Assembly (NCBI GenBank): GCA_963402885.1
Contig: OY727101.1
Span: forward strand, 13,802,417 to 13,866,416
Origin: Antedon bifida
Taxonomy: Eukaryota > Echinodermata > Crinoidea > Comatulida > Antedonidae
DNA length: 64,000 nucleotides
Direction: 5' to 3'
Positions 9,652 through 18,659 of the stretch are shown here, in pieces. The notes under the pieces are model-generated. The model searched no databases. It saw only the letters and a program-made list of their open reading frames with translations, and was not told the origin of the DNA. Made by a program: the position numbers and the translations under genes. Each line of letters opens with the position of its first letter. Position 1 is the first letter of the stretch.

Positions 9652-11698
9652 CGTGCAGGCGAGGTCCGTGCCGTCGGGGGCCGGACCAGTGGGAGGTCGC
9701 CTCCTACGGTTCGTCCGAGAGTGGGAGAAGCTGATGGTAGACAGCTGGATTCTCTCCACAATAAGCTACGGCTACCGCATAGAATTTACGAGCCCTCCAG
9801 TGTGTGGAGGTCCTCGTCCGACCACAATCCCCAAAGATCCAATAAAGCAACGAGCGCTTATGGACGGGATTGCCGCGTTGCTCCAAAAAGGAGCCGTAGT
9901 AAGGGTCGAAGAACATCATGCGGGCTCGGGCCACGAATCAACCGTATTCTTAACCGAAAAGTCCTCGGGAGACTGGCGACCAATTCTAAATCTAAAACGT
10001 CTGAACAAACGATTTATTCGGCCCCGCAGGTTTCGGATGGAGACAGTCTCATCGATCCTGTTAGGGCTAAGACGAGGAGACTGGGCCGCATCGATAGATT
10101 TAAAAGATGCGTACTTTCACGTACCAATCGCAAAAGAAGACCAGCGTTGGTTACGGTTTCGAATCAACAATTGTCTCTACCAGTTCGTCGTGATGCCGTT
10201 CGGCCTATCAACGGCTCCGCGCGTGTTCACACGCATCGTCCGAGCGCTCGGTGCGTTCTTTCACAAGCACGGCATTCGCATATTCATGTATCTAGACGAC
10301 TGGTTAATCGTGGCTCAGTCCAAGGACCGGCTGGTGAGCAGTCTCAATTTCGTCCTTCTCGTAACGGAACGTGTAGGGTTCTTAGTGAACCGGGAGAAGT
10401 CGTGCCTGGTGCCGACTCAACATCCCATTTATCTCGGAGCGCAGATAGATCTCGTGTCGGGCAGAGTGTGCCCCTCACAGAAACGGGTAATCAAAGCCCT
10501 TGCTGCTATACAAGGCCTGATTACTGCTTCCGCTCCGACAGCATACGACTGGCTGAGAACGCTAGGTTTCCTAGCCAGCTTTGTAGATCTAGTTCCGTTT
10601 TGTCGGCTACGGATGCGGCCGCTGCAACTTCATCTGTTAGCCTTCTACCGGCCAGGTTCAGACTCGTTAGACAAAGTGGTCCCGATGTCGGCGTTCATTA
10701 TAACGCACTTCCAATGGTGGCTAACGGACGACCGATTGTTAGTGGGCAAATCAATTCAGAGATCGATTCCGGACATCCGAATAGAAACGGACGCGTCCGA
10801 AGCGGGTTGGGGCGGTTGCTCCAACCACAGTCACGTCTCCGGCGTTTGGAATGCCGAGGAGGCGTTAGCCCACATCAATCTATTAGAACTTTGGGCAGTA
10901 GACCGAACGTTGAAAGCGCTACTTCCAAACATAACAAATTCACACGTCCATGTCTGCTCGGACAACACAACCGTGGTCGCGTACATCAACCGACAAGGAG
11001 GCACGAAGTCTCCGACTCTCTGCTATCACACATGGACGCTCATACACTGGTGCATCGCGCACAGCATAACGCTGACTGCATCGCATATTCCGGGCAGCCA
11101 GAATGTAGTCGCGGACACGCTGTCCCGACTCGCCTTACGCCCGACCGAATGGCGTCTGTTGCCGAGCATAGCCAACCAAATATTCGACCACTTCGGGCGG
11201 CCGCACATAGATCTGTTTGCGACGTCAGAGAACACGCAGCTCCCGACGTTCTGCAGTCGATACCGGGATGCACGTGCGTGGGCGGTGGATGCCCTGTCCA
11301 TGTCGTGGGACGGTTTATGGGCATACGCGTTCCCGCCAATATCGATCATACCAATAGTTCTGACTCACATTCAGCGCTTCCGGTGCCGAGTTCTGTTGAT
11401 CGCACCGTTCTGGCCTCGTCAAGCGTGGTATCCGCTTCTGGCCAGTCTTCTTTACGATCACCCGCTGCGTCTTCCGGTCCGCGCGGATCTACTGACGCAA
11501 AATCGTGCGAGGTTCTCGACGATCAACCTACAATCCCTGAACCTGACTGTTTGGCCATTGTCAGGGATCAGCTCAGAAACTCGGGCATTCCGGACGGCCC
11601 AGCCGCCCTGGCGGCCAAATCTAGAAGACAGTCGACTCTCACCGTCTACAACAGCCGTCTACGACACTTCTTTCGCTGGTGCAGACAAGAAAACGTAG
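9326..11698 (+). CDS. DIRS reverse transcriptase / RNase H / methyltransferase-like ORF
   Basis: Multidomain enzyme that copies element RNA into DNA. The frame is open from ATG 9326 (790 aa), but recognisable protein begins near the ATG at 9734, just after the ORF1 stop, so either start is possible. RT motifs: SIDLKDAYFHVPI, then FVVMPFGLSTAP, then the catalytic YLDD at residues 322-325 (bases 10289-10300). RNase H runs about residues 485-610, with ETDASEAGWGG (D489) and ASHIPGSQNVVADTLSR. From about residue 625 the pattern HIDLFATSENTQLPTF ... DALSMSWDG ... AFPP resembles the phage Dam-type methyltransferase domain known in DIRS elements, with FPP at the usual NPPY position. It overlaps ORF1 at one end and the recombinase frame at the other. 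No internal stop or frameshift. Confidence 0.95.
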   Translation: MLWISSSGISPRKKTSGLASERHVARRDRVSRNAKRVVRTRVQSLQPHCRWCHRALSHIRRRRSIISLRLGRLLGRRVPVIPAPRVAVSRVGEHVGTAVRVVVTAGTGDVQARSVPSGAGPVGGRLLRFVREWEKLMVDSWILSTISYGYRIEFTSPPVCGGPRPTTIPKDPIKQRALMDGIAALLQKGAVVRVEEHHAGSGHESTVFLTEKSSGDWRPILNLKRLNKRFIRPRRFRMETVSSILLGLRRGDWAASIDLKDAYFHVPIAKEDQRWLRFRINNCLYQFVVMPFGLSTAPRVFTRIVRALGAFFHKHGIRIFMYLDDWLIVAQSKDRLVSSLNFVLLVTERVGFLVNREKSCLVPTQHPIYLGAQIDLVSGRVCPSQKRVIKALAAIQGLITASAPTAYDWLRTLGFLASFVDLVPFCRLRMRPLQLHLLAFYRPGSDSLDKVVPMSAFIITHFQWWLTDDRLLVGKSIQRSIPDIRIETDASEAGWGGCSNHSHVSGVWNAEEALAHINLLELWAVDRTLKALLPNITNSHVHVCSDNTTVVAYINRQGGTKSPTLCYHTWTLIHWCIAHSITLTASHIPGSQNVVADTLSRLALRPTEWRLLPSIANQIFDHFGRPHIDLFATSENTQLPTFCSRYRDARAWAVDALSMSWDGLWAYAFPPISIIPIVLTHIQRFRCRVLLIAPFWPRQAWYPLLASLLYDHPLRLPVRADLLTQNRARFSTINLQSLNLTVWPLSGISSETRAFRTAQPPWRPNLEDSRLSPSTTAVYDTSFAGADKKT

Positions 11699-12579
11699 AC
11701 CCTAAGGCGATATCCTTGGGTCAGATCTGCGCTTTTTTGCACTACCTGTACGAATCAGGCTTGCAAGTACGCACGGTGTCAGGCTACCGGTCCGCGATTG
11801 CGGCCATTACTCCGCCATTTCAGGATGGCTCGACGGTTTCGACTTCCGCAGTAATCACGCATTTGTTACGCGGTATGTTCAGAGAGCGACCTCCGTCTAA
11901 GGTCTTAGTTCCACGTTGGGACGTTAACGTCGTTCTATCCGCACTCACGCGTCCGCCGTTCGAGCCAATGAGCAAGGCTTCGTTATACAATCTGTCGCTT
12001 AAGACAGCGTTTCTGGTGGCGTTGTCCTCATGTAAACGCCGAGGCGAGCTGCATGCGCTCACGCTAGAGCCAGGCCATATACGATTTGAGCGGGGCGGAG
12101 TCCGGTTAATATTCAGGAAGGACTTTCTGGCCAAGTCCCAGACGTTAAATTTTTCGCCGCCGGCTGTGTTCGTTCCATCAATGTCCGCATTCTCGGGGGT
12201 AGTAGAGGACAAATTCTGGTGCCCGGTAAGAGCACTCAAATTCTACATCCACCGTACAGAGACGTTGCGAGAGGGTATATCTCACTTATTCGTCACATCG
12301 GTGCCCCCGTATCGGCCGGCCGCAAAATCCACGATTGCTAACTGGGTCGTGGCAGCGATTCGGGCCGCTTATGAGTCGTCCAGCACTTCGCCGCCGGCAC
12401 ATATGCATGAGGTGCGGGGTGTTGCTACATCCTGGGCGTTGTACGCTGGTGTTTCTGTATCAGACATTATGACAGCGGCATGGTGGCGGACACAGTCTAC
12501 GTTTACTGCGCATTATTTAAGGGACATTTCTGCAACCATGGCGCCAGTAGCAGCAGCAGTGCTAAAGCCTAGGCTATAG
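11317..12579 (+). CDS. DIRS tyrosine recombinase (YR)
   Basis: Integrase of the phage-lambda type that inserts the circular DNA copy. The ATG at 11317 gives 420 aa, but the frame is open back to 9721, so the true start is uncertain and could lie further inside the RT region. An N-terminal SAM-like, DNA-binding part begins around SRRQSTLTVYNSRLRHFFRW. Catalytic residues are visible: the first arginine in CKRRGEL (codon 12037), H-x-x-R as HEVR (12406-12417), and the nucleophile tyrosine in TAHYLRD (codon 12514). The stop is TAG at 12577-12579, 75 bases before the ICR. It is encoded +2 relative to the RT frame and overlaps it until 11698. This enzyme separates DIRS elements from LTR retrotransposons, which use a DDE integrase. 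Confidence 0.94.
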   Translation: MGIRVPANIDHTNSSDSHSALPVPSSVDRTVLASSSVVSASGQSSLRSPAASSGPRGSTDAKSCEVLDDQPTIPEPDCLAIVRDQLRNSGIPDGPAALAAKSRRQSTLTVYNSRLRHFFRWCRQENVDPKAISLGQICAFLHYLYESGLQVRTVSGYRSAIAAITPPFQDGSTVSTSAVITHLLRGMFRERPPSKVLVPRWDVNVVLSALTRPPFEPMSKASLYNLSLKTAFLVALSSCKRRGELHALTLEPGHIRFERGGVRLIFRKDFLAKSQTLNFSPPAVFVPSMSAFSGVVEDKFWCPVRALKFYIHRTETLREGISHLFVTSVPPYRPAAKSTIANWVVAAIRAAYESSSTSPPAHMHEVRGVATSWALYAGVSVSDIMTAAWWRTQSTFTAHYLRDISATMAPVAAAVLKPRL

Positions 12580-12654
12580 GTATGTACACTTCACTTGCTC
12601 TGCTCTTTGTTAACTTACTCCCACCGCCGACTAGTTCTAGTCCGGTGCTAATCT

Positions 12655-12753
12655 GGCTATTGTCGGTTTATACAGGTAAGCTAGGCACGATATAGACTAC
12701 ACAAACCAGTAGTGGTGTTAGTAGTCTATGAGTGCTAGCTTACCTGTATAAAC
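12655..12753. repeat. DIRS internal complementary region (ICR)
   Basis: Bases 12655-12697 are the reverse complement of the left end (8361-8403), and 12698-12753 of the right end (12926-12981). Side by side they spell the complement of joined element ends, which is the template DIRS elements use to complete and circularise their DNA. Both halves read as perfect matches, which fixes the element ends to within a base. Confidence 0.95.
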
Positions 12754-12785
12754 TCCCTCCCGCCGTCCCCGCAGTCAAGTACGCG

Positions 12786-12944
12786 GAAAATGATGACGGT
12801 GGTACGTTGGTACGTTCCCACATGAGGGCGTGGTTGCGGACTGGTCCATTATAATACAGGGGTGTTCTAAGAACTTTTCACTTTCGTATCTAAGCCCTCC
12901 CTCTGGAGAGCACGGGCTATTGTCGGTTTATACAGGTAAGCTAG
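12786..12944 (-). repeat. DIRS right inverted terminal repeat
   Basis: Reverse complement of 8374-8532 over 159 bp. A further 37-bp unique right tip (12945-12981) is also represented in the ICR, so the two tips are unequal in length. Confidence 0.95.
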
Positions 12945-12982
12945 CACTCATAGACTACTAACACCACTACTGGTTTGTGTAA

Positions 12983-13126
12983 TTTTTTGATACAAGAGTG
13001 ATTAAGCTCTGGAACAAACCACCTCCACACATGTTGTTTTATGCAAAACACTTTTTACATTCAAGAATACTATATAGAAAATTCTTTGAGAGGAGGCAGT
13101 CTTTACGAGTAAAAAATATACTCTAA
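12983..13126 (+). pseudogene. LINE reverse-transcriptase C-terminus remnant (CR1/L2-like)
   Basis: A frame of 47 codons starting at the DIRS right edge reads FFDTRVIKLWN and ends at TAA 13124-13126. RVIKLWN resembles the common C-terminal motif (RVV..WN.LP) of CR1/L2 ORF2. The rest is diverged. It suggests the DIRS element landed in or next to an old LINE; no matching upstream LINE part was found left of 8361. Confidence 0.35.
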
Positions 13127-13142
13127 AGCTTTATTATATCAC

Positions 13143-13255
13143 TAAGGTAAGATAAGATATCTGTGAGAATGAAAAAAAAATCCTGCCTTAACCGAGATTC
13201 AAACCCAGAATCTTATACTTGATATGCAGACATCCTACCATAGACCACTGGGGCT
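13143..13255 (-). mobile_element. tRNA-derived SINE remnant
   Basis: On the minus strand AGTGGTCTATGGTAGGATG (A-box like) is followed by TTCTGGGTTTGAATCTCGG (B-box like) at tRNA-like spacing, then a T-rich body. It is not a good tRNA: no clear acceptor stem or CCA context. Confidence 0.5.
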
Positions 13256-13444
13256 TTCACGAATATTTATAACTATACTGAATTATAAGGCTATAGATAA
13301 GAATGGACAAAAATGAGTTGAGCGGATGAATATCAAAAGTACTGAAAAGTGTAAATTTGATATTTGACTAATTGTTAAATGGTAAAAAGAAGAAATAGAG
13401 AAAGAGATAGTGTTTTGAAAGAATCTGAAGAAAGAGTACAGTAG

Positions 13445-13560
13445 AAGCCTTCCTTTGGGACACCCCTATTCAGGGAAAACTTTCCATTGAAATGAACGAG
13501 GAGAAATAACGCACAATGGCCAACCATCTATTTATTGGATACCTCTATTAAGGGGACGCT
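13445..13560. repeat. GGGACACC dispersed repeat, copy
   Basis: Contains CCTTTGGGACACCCCTATTC and CCTCTATTAAGGGGAC. The family recurs across the window (20820, 28690, 32185, 34503, 35135, 35326, 38266, 54000, 58950). This copy is interrupted at 13561 by a short inverted-repeat element and continues after 13718. Confidence 0.65.
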
Positions 13561-13718
13561 CAGTGGCGGATCCAGGATTTTGAAGTAGAGTAAGGGGAGG
13601 GGGCTCAGAGCATAAAAATAGTGAAATGAAGTGCTGAACATTAATTTGATGTCCTATCTTTTGCATTACAATTTGTGAAATTTGGAGGGAGCCCGGGCTG
13701 GCTGGGAATCCGCCCCTG
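13561..13718. mobile_element. 158-bp inverted-repeat element with CAGTGGCGGATCC ends
   Basis: The left end CAGTGGCGGATCC and the complement of the right end, CAGGGGCGGATTC, match at 11 of 13 positions. Flanks are ACGCT and ACACT, an imperfect 5-bp duplication. The flanking DNA on both sides belongs to the GGGACACC family, so this is a nested insertion. A related but broken copy starts at 61624. Confidence 0.6.
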
Positions 13719-14107
13719 ACACTTTATTGGATCCCAAAGATTGTTTTGCTGCCAGATGACATGAAGGAAATAAAAGAGAGGTATTGCAACATGAAAAGAA
13801 GAACATACGATAGAAATAATCGAAGAAATTTAATGAACCTGCAAATAAAGTAGCAACAGATAAAGATGGTAAACAATGATATTTAAAGATTGGTTCCCAC
13901 TCTGATGCAATGCAAGGATGTACGCACAACGCAAATGCAAATGATCCTTCGTTTGCGATTAATTGCATTGCATGTATACGTCCAAGCTTTAATGACAATC
14001 ATGACTATGAGCTTTAAATCACTAATAATTGTTAATGAATCAGGGCAGATTAAGTATTGCATAACGGTGCTAAGTTTATAATATTCCCAGTACAAATAGT
14101 GTTCAGT

Positions 14108-14470
14108 TCATCATCATCAGCCGTTATCAATCCACTGCTGGATGACGGCCTCAGCATGCAGTCTCCAATATCGTCTGTCTTTTATCTTGCTGTACCAGTT
14201 GGTACTGCTCTAATACTGTTGGAGTTCATCTCTCCAACGCTTTCTTTGTCTGCCTCAGCTTCACTTTCCCTCCATCGGTGTCCACATTGTTAAGGTTACA
14301 CTGCTGCTTTAATCCTCTTTTCTAGACATGTGACCTGCCCATGTCCACTTTTTTCTTTTCACAGTTTCAAGTATGTCTTGAGTATCAGTTTGCTCCCTGA
14401 CCCATTTATTGGTTTTCATATCTTTGTGATATTCAGCATACTCCTTTCCATATTGGTCCAGCCACTGATA
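14108..14470 (-). pseudogene. RTE-type LINE, 3' end of ORF, 5' truncated and mutated
   Basis: The minus strand encodes pieces such as VREQTDTQDILETVKRKKWT, WAGHMSR, GRQRKRWRDE and HAEAVIQQWID, interrupted by stops and shifts. This order matches the C-terminus of RTE-like endonuclease/reverse transcriptases (KWTWAGH ... GRQ..RW.D ... EA.VQQW). It ends in a short TGATGATGATGA tail next to 14108. No catalytic RT motifs remain, so it is dead. Confidence 0.75.
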
Positions 14471-16575
14471 CCCACATAATTGTCAATTTCCTTCAGTAAT
14501 CTTTGGATTTTATTATATGTTGACATACAGTACGTCAGTGGTACTCCATAGTCCTACTAAGAAAGGTGCGTCAAAATATGGAAAATATTTTGCGTGATAT
14601 TACGTAGGATGCCCATGTTCCTTTAATGGGTATGTCCCCTAAATAGGGTTTGGACATACTGTTAAACTTATATTTCCTCTCATCGTTTCACATATGTGTC
14701 TGCACAATACTGGGTGTCTCCTGAATAGGGGATGATGTCTTAAGTAGTCTCACTCACTTTCATTCCTTCCCTGAATCCATTCCCTCTAAAAACTAGAACC
14801 CCAATCCTATTTCAACTCTAAAATGTAACTTTAATTTAAACATAAATACTGGTAAAATTTAAATTTAATTTTGTATAATGTAAACGATATATTACAAAGA
14901 AAATAATTAGTTGTAGTCTTTAATTGACTTTTCACAGATTTTTATGCAAAATAACTGTTTACGAAGAAAAATTGCCGTAGGTTGTTTCATGACAGCATAG
15001 ATATTAATTGATTAGTATTTTTCTTACTAAGAAGATTCATACAATAGTGATGAAAAGTCCATTCCAATACAAAAAAAAGCTACAAATTGTACACTTCTAA
15101 ATATACATGTTTGTTATCATTTGGCTATAATAGTCCTGTATTTCCTGTGTGTGCTCTGTCTGAATTACTTTCATATGAGGAATGTAAGATGACATTTCGT
15201 AGAAGTCTCAACTTTGTTGATGTAAAATAAATTAATATTTTTTTAAACATTTATTTAATTGCTAGTAACTTGTTTTTTTTCTATACAGCATATTTCAAAT
15301 GAAAAATACTACTACTTTACCACTGATCTACCTGTGGTCAGTTAAGTCCAGGGGGTTCAGAAGGGTAAAATTTAGGAGGGAAAACTATAAATTTCTAGGA
15401 GCAGATCCAGGATTCTGACATAATAAACTACCTGACCACTTAAGCCTGGTTAAAGATCGCACCTAGAGTTGCTCCATATGTATACAGTAGGCCTACAAAT
15501 CATTCTGCACATAATATAGTTTAACTTTAAAACTTCAAAATGAGGGAGTCAGTTCCCCAGCATAACTCCCACTCCCTAGATCTTCTTCCCCTGGTCCCTA
15601 GAGTCAGAGGTGCCAGAGTTCAGGAGGCTAAGACACAACTGGTGCTGAACTGAATTTAAACCAATTTCTGGTTTTGGCTGTAAGAAGATTGGTAGGCAGA
15701 GATTTGATACTGTAAGTGTGGCGAGGGAGGAGTTCCATATTTCCTGTGTTAACCAAGTTAATTTTATTTTTCTTTAACCTTTTAGAAAGAGATTGGTTCT
15801 ATTTGCATAAGCTAAACTCTATTCAAAAGACCATTACTTCTTTTAGATCGCCTAGCAAAACTCAAGTATTTACACACACCGGGGCAAACAACATACAAAA
15901 TGCCCATTTTGACGCTGTGTGTGTAAGCCCCAGAGTTTGCTAAACGATGTGGAAGAGGTATATAAGTAATCTTCATTCAGACTTTTCTGTTACTACCGTG
16001 GCCTTTTGAGAGTCTAATTTACATATCTGAAGACCATGAATTTTACAACTACCTTTGATTGATTTTAATTCTTTAACTGTGGTATTTATCTACCAATACT
16101 TGTTTTTCATTTAAAAGATAACATTGAAAAGGTTACACAAACTTGTTTATTTTTAAAGATTAGTATAAAAAACGAATATAGATGTCATCTAAATATGTTA
16201 AAGATTAAACAAATGTAAAGGAAAAACAATCTATTGAGTTCATTTTTTAAAAAGGCAACCTGTTTTGAAAACATTATTTTAAAATAATGTATTTGCTATG
16301 CTCAAAACTCATCAATTCTTTTTCATAAAGACAAAAATGAACTTTTCAAAACGTAATAGATTTGTTTTCATCAACAACTAGAATTTTATGATCTTTTCTT
16401 GACTAACAATGGCTGTGGACATAATTTGGGTATTGCAAGGTAAATTTGTTTAAATAAATAGTTATCTAGGCCTATATTATTTATAGATGAGTACCCAGGG
16501 CAGTGGAAAACAATAAAATTATACAATATACACAATATACAGTAGTTCATTTCAAAAACTTAACCTTATATATTG
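14471..16575. other. AT-rich stretch, no gene seen
   Basis: Nothing convincing. A fragment GGAGCAGATCCAGGATT near 15398 recalls the GTGGCGGATCCAGGATTT repeat, and TAGGCCTAC occurs near 15488. Confidence 0.45.
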
Positions 16576-16757
16576 CAGACATCGCATGTGATTCATATGT
16601 GACACTATATTACAGAATTTGCCTATTATACTGGACAGAGAATGCCATATGTGACGATAAACTGCACCCTTTACCATAATACAGCTGTCACATGTGATGT
16701 ATATGTGATACTGTATTACAGAATTTGCCTGTGGTACTGGACAGGTAATACCATATT
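16576..16757 (+). repeat. Tandem duplication, period about 106 bp
   Basis: CATGTGAT..ATATGTGA.ACT..ATTACAGAATTTGCCT..TACTGGACAG appears twice, from 16576 and from 16682, with scattered substitutions. Confidence 0.75.
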
Positions 16758-16759
16758 TT

Positions 16760-18175
16760 GAGATACAGTGTGTGATGCACTCTTTTCTTCAGGACCTACC
16801 TGAATAAGAAGAAAAAAAAGTACAAAAGTAAATTGACATACTGTAACATCACCAATACTGTACAATGTCATGAAACTCCTTACCATTAACGTTAATGGTC
16901 ATTTGTCTGAGAAACCTCTCTTATGGAAGCGGTATTAATGTAGAGGAAGTTTTATACTATTTGTCGTAACATAGAAATCTGTTAACGTAATAAAACGTAT
17001 GAAAAGAACATGGATACATGTTTGTATCCATGGTGATGAATTATGCAGCCTATGAGATGATTGCTCGAAACACTTTAACTCTTTTAACTCTGTTTTTCAA
17101 TCTATTTTTGGATATTTTTGCGAATGACGTGAAAGTGTGAATCAAAGCGTAGTATGTCACGTCTGTATTGTGTTGGTTCATTTGTTTCAATTAGCTGAAA
17201 AGAGTTGTTTAATTGAACATTGTCAGCATCAACAACACTCAGGGTTAGAAATTCACACCAGAAAACTCGTAGACTTTTCTAGTAGATTTTTCATAATTGC
17301 TAGTTAAGAATGTCAACACTAGATAATGTTTACTGGCAAGCCTGTAGCCAGGATTTTTACAGGGGGTGTTCTTTTTCCTCAAAAACAGCCAAGTGAATCG
17401 TAAGCAACTGAAAACAAACAAAATTAGGCCTAGTCTATTACTGTAGATGAAAGTACAAAAGTTGTCATGAGTTTGGCCTATATCCTAGCACTTTAGCTGA
17501 TGGTCTCTGTTTCAAAATGGCACTTCAGGAAAAAGTTGGTTCTATACACTTTAATTTATAGTGCTATCTATAATATAGTATTAAATAATTATAGTATATT
17601 AGTGCTATAGTATAGGATATAGTGCTATAAAACATTAGTGGTATAGTAGAAATAGTATAGTCAGGTTTTTTTTCCATTTTTTATCTCTTTTTTTATCTCA
17701 TCAATATTTTTAGTTTATTCAAAGTTATATTGGATGATAAGGTTTACTAAAGGTAATTATTATTAAAAATGGTAATGTAATCTAATAACACTATGTTTTA
17801 ACTACATAACTGCAATTTAAATTTTTTTATACAAATATTGTATATTAAATTATATGCTTTGCAGTAGAACAAGAATATAATATATAATGCATTGTAATCA
17901 GTAGCTGTTTAATTATGTGTTCTCTTTCACTATCTCTGATTGATAACCCGTCGTCTGTTGTTTGTCTTGGCAAGAAATGTTGATACTCTATCTAATAATT
18001 GCATGCAAACGCCTTCACAGAACCTTCAGAAGACAGACAGAATGCATGCAAATCATCCAATAATAGACACCATCGTGATGGAACAAAATCATTTTTTCTT
18101 TATGACTAATATTCACTATCATTAAAATATATCACTCCCAAAGAAGTTGCAACATTTTTAGTATAGTTTTAATTC
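16760..18175. other. AT-rich stretch, no gene seen
   Basis: Only low-complexity TATAGTGCTATA-type sequence (17550-17670) and a fragment GTAGCCAGGATTTTTACAGG near 17343, shared with 22575. Confidence 0.45.
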
Positions 18176-18180
18176 ATTAT

Positions 18181-18368
18181 TAAAGACCCATTCCCTACAA
18201 TTTTTAACGTTTTGTAAAAATAATGCATATATTACTTTAAAAACATTAAATCAGGTTGTTCCTTGTCTTAATAAGTTATCGCAATAGGACCATATAGTAT
18301 TTATTGTTACATTGAATGTAGTTTGTGACCTTAAATTAGATCTAAAAAACATAGGGAATGGGACTTTA
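18181..18368. mobile_element. 188-bp fold-back MITE with ATTAT target duplication
   Basis: The left end TAAAGACCCATTCCCTA and the complement of the right end, TAAAGTCCCATTCCCTA, match at 16 of 17 positions. ATTAT flanks both sides (18176-18180 and 18369-18373). Non-coding. Confidence 0.75.
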
Positions 18369-18599
18369 ATTATTTTTTATTTTAAGGAAATGGAAATAAT
18401 TTTTTAGTTACAAAGCGGAGGTGTTGCACCCCAACATTTCTGCTCACAACACAATCAATTTTAGTATAGTGTGACATTTGTTTTTTATTTATTTTTTTTT
18501 TATTTCATACACATCCAACAGTGAGAAACTCTCCAATTACGGGATTTTAAATTGATCGTGCTTATAAAGTCTCATTTGATGTTTAGGGAATAAAATGAG

Positions 18600-18655
18600 T
18601 ACATTTTAACTTGAACCTTGGACCTTGGGATTGGCAGGCTAACCACCAAGATTCA
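18600..18655 (-). mobile_element. tRNA-derived SINE head fragment (family 2-like)
   Basis: The minus strand has CTTGGTGGTTAGCCTGCCAA then AAGGTTCAAG, matching the A- and B-box parts of the SINE at 59128-59380. The body is not recognisable. Confidence 0.5.
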
Positions 18656-18659
18656 GCTA

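Larger units (their letters stand above)
8361..12981 (+). mobile_element. Complete DIRS-type tyrosine-recombinase retrotransposon
   Basis: A 4.62-kb element with every hallmark of the DIRS1 group: inverted terminal repeats, an internal complementary region (ICR), a Gag-like ORF, an RT/RNase H ORF with a methyltransferase-like domain, and a tyrosine recombinase ORF with catalytic residues in place. DIRS elements are copied through RNA and inserted as circles by the recombinase, without target duplication; none is seen here. End points come from where matching to the ICR stops: 8361 on the left and 12980 or 12981 on the right. The terminal repeats read as identical, all three frames are open, and the base composition contrasts with the AT-rich host DNA, so insertion looks recent and the copy may still be active. 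Activity is inferred, not shown. Confidence 0.95.

Noticed and set aside
9496..9761. Minus-strand open frames inside the DIRS element
   Set aside because: They are shadows of GC-rich Gag and RT coding sequence.
13185..13255. tRNA gene on the minus strand
   Set aside because: Boxes are present but arms do not pair well by eye and a SINE-like body follows.
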